Positions 63,994 to 64,000 of a stretch of 64,000 nt of DNA are shown here, one piece after another (positions within the stretch are counted from its first letter, which is position 1; each line of letters begins with the position of its first letter). The notes beneath the pieces were generated by a model. The model ran no database searches. It was not told the DNA's origin and saw only the letters and a program-made list of their open reading frames with translations. The DNA comes from Chryseobacterium gleum (GTDB lineage: Bacteria > Bacteroidota > Bacteroidia > Flavobacteriales > Schleiferiaceae). The position numbers and the translations under genes were made by a program. The stretch is taken from assembly GCA_945883565.1 (NCBI GenBank), contig CAMCXO010000006.1, positions 45,888-109,887 on the forward strand. The letters run 5' to 3'.

Positions 63994-64000
63994 GACAAGA

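Overview
The window looks like chromosomal DNA of a Bacteroidota bacterium, probably a marine or aquatic Flavobacteriia-type lineage. Two secreted proteins end in a type IX secretion (T9SS type A) sorting domain. Several genes are preceded by the Bacteroidota -7 promoter motif TAnnTTTG, and genes rarely show a Shine-Dalgarno sequence. The intergenic palindromic repeats are of a kind I remember from this phylum. The species cannot be named from the sequence alone.

Layout. (1) 1-8485: housekeeping genes: the end of an EI24/CysZ-like membrane protein, acyl-CoA dehydrogenase, anmK, a bifunctional phosphoglucose/phosphomannose isomerase, lipB, a beta-lactamase-fold hydrolase, a 3'-5' exonuclease and a double ABC ATPase. 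(2) 8546-13610, plus strand: the export end of a Wzx/Wzy-type polysaccharide locus: initiating sugar transferase, Wza-like lipoprotein, Wzc-like tyrosine kinase with a hexanucleotide-repeat tyrosine tail, and a UDP-GlcNAc(A) 4-epimerase. (3) 13638-47985, minus strand: a very large, tightly packed and visibly AT-richer surface glycan locus. Read in the direction of transcription it has a nucleotide-sugar dehydrogenase, a pseudaminic-acid-like pathway (PseB, PseC, GNAT, aldo/keto reductase, PseF, class III aminotransferase, second GNAT, formyltransferase, PseI), Wzx flippase, a polysialyltransferase-like glycosyltransferase, an EpsG-like polymerase, nucleotidyltransferase, epimerase, two NodB-like paralogues, acetyltransferases and glycosyltransferases. 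After an 879-bp gap come a Wzi-like outer membrane protein and then an acyl-carrier-protein cassette. (4) 48184-50697: a winged-helix regulator with a nucleotidyltransferase-like C-terminus, and WbpB/WbpD-like genes. (5) 50730-59164: L-2-hydroxyglutarate oxidase, a T9SS protein, gcvP, a DUF2079 membrane protein and a DCC-family protein. (6) 59165-64000: a giant T9SS beta-helix protein and a repeat-rich non-coding end.

How the genes work together. The glycan genes supply UDP-GlcNAc-derived uronic acids (WbpA/TviB-like at 46684, WbpP/TviC-like at 12591, WbpB/WbpD-like at 49075-50697) and a CMP-activated nonulosonic acid. They also encode assembly, flipping, polymerisation, export through the outer membrane and anchoring.

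The most unusual part is 14300-21041: two ACPs, a complete KAS III, an adjacent KAS III homologue that has lost its catalytic residues, two short-chain reductases, an AMP-forming ligase, a metallo-beta-lactamase-fold hydrolase and a PglD/NeuD-like acyltransferase. I read it as a dedicated acyl-building cassette that probably supplies a non-acetyl acyl group to a sugar of this glycan. Its ligase, paired KAS III and MBL hydrolase recall the gene content of pqsABCDE. This is inference; the individual enzyme families are well supported.
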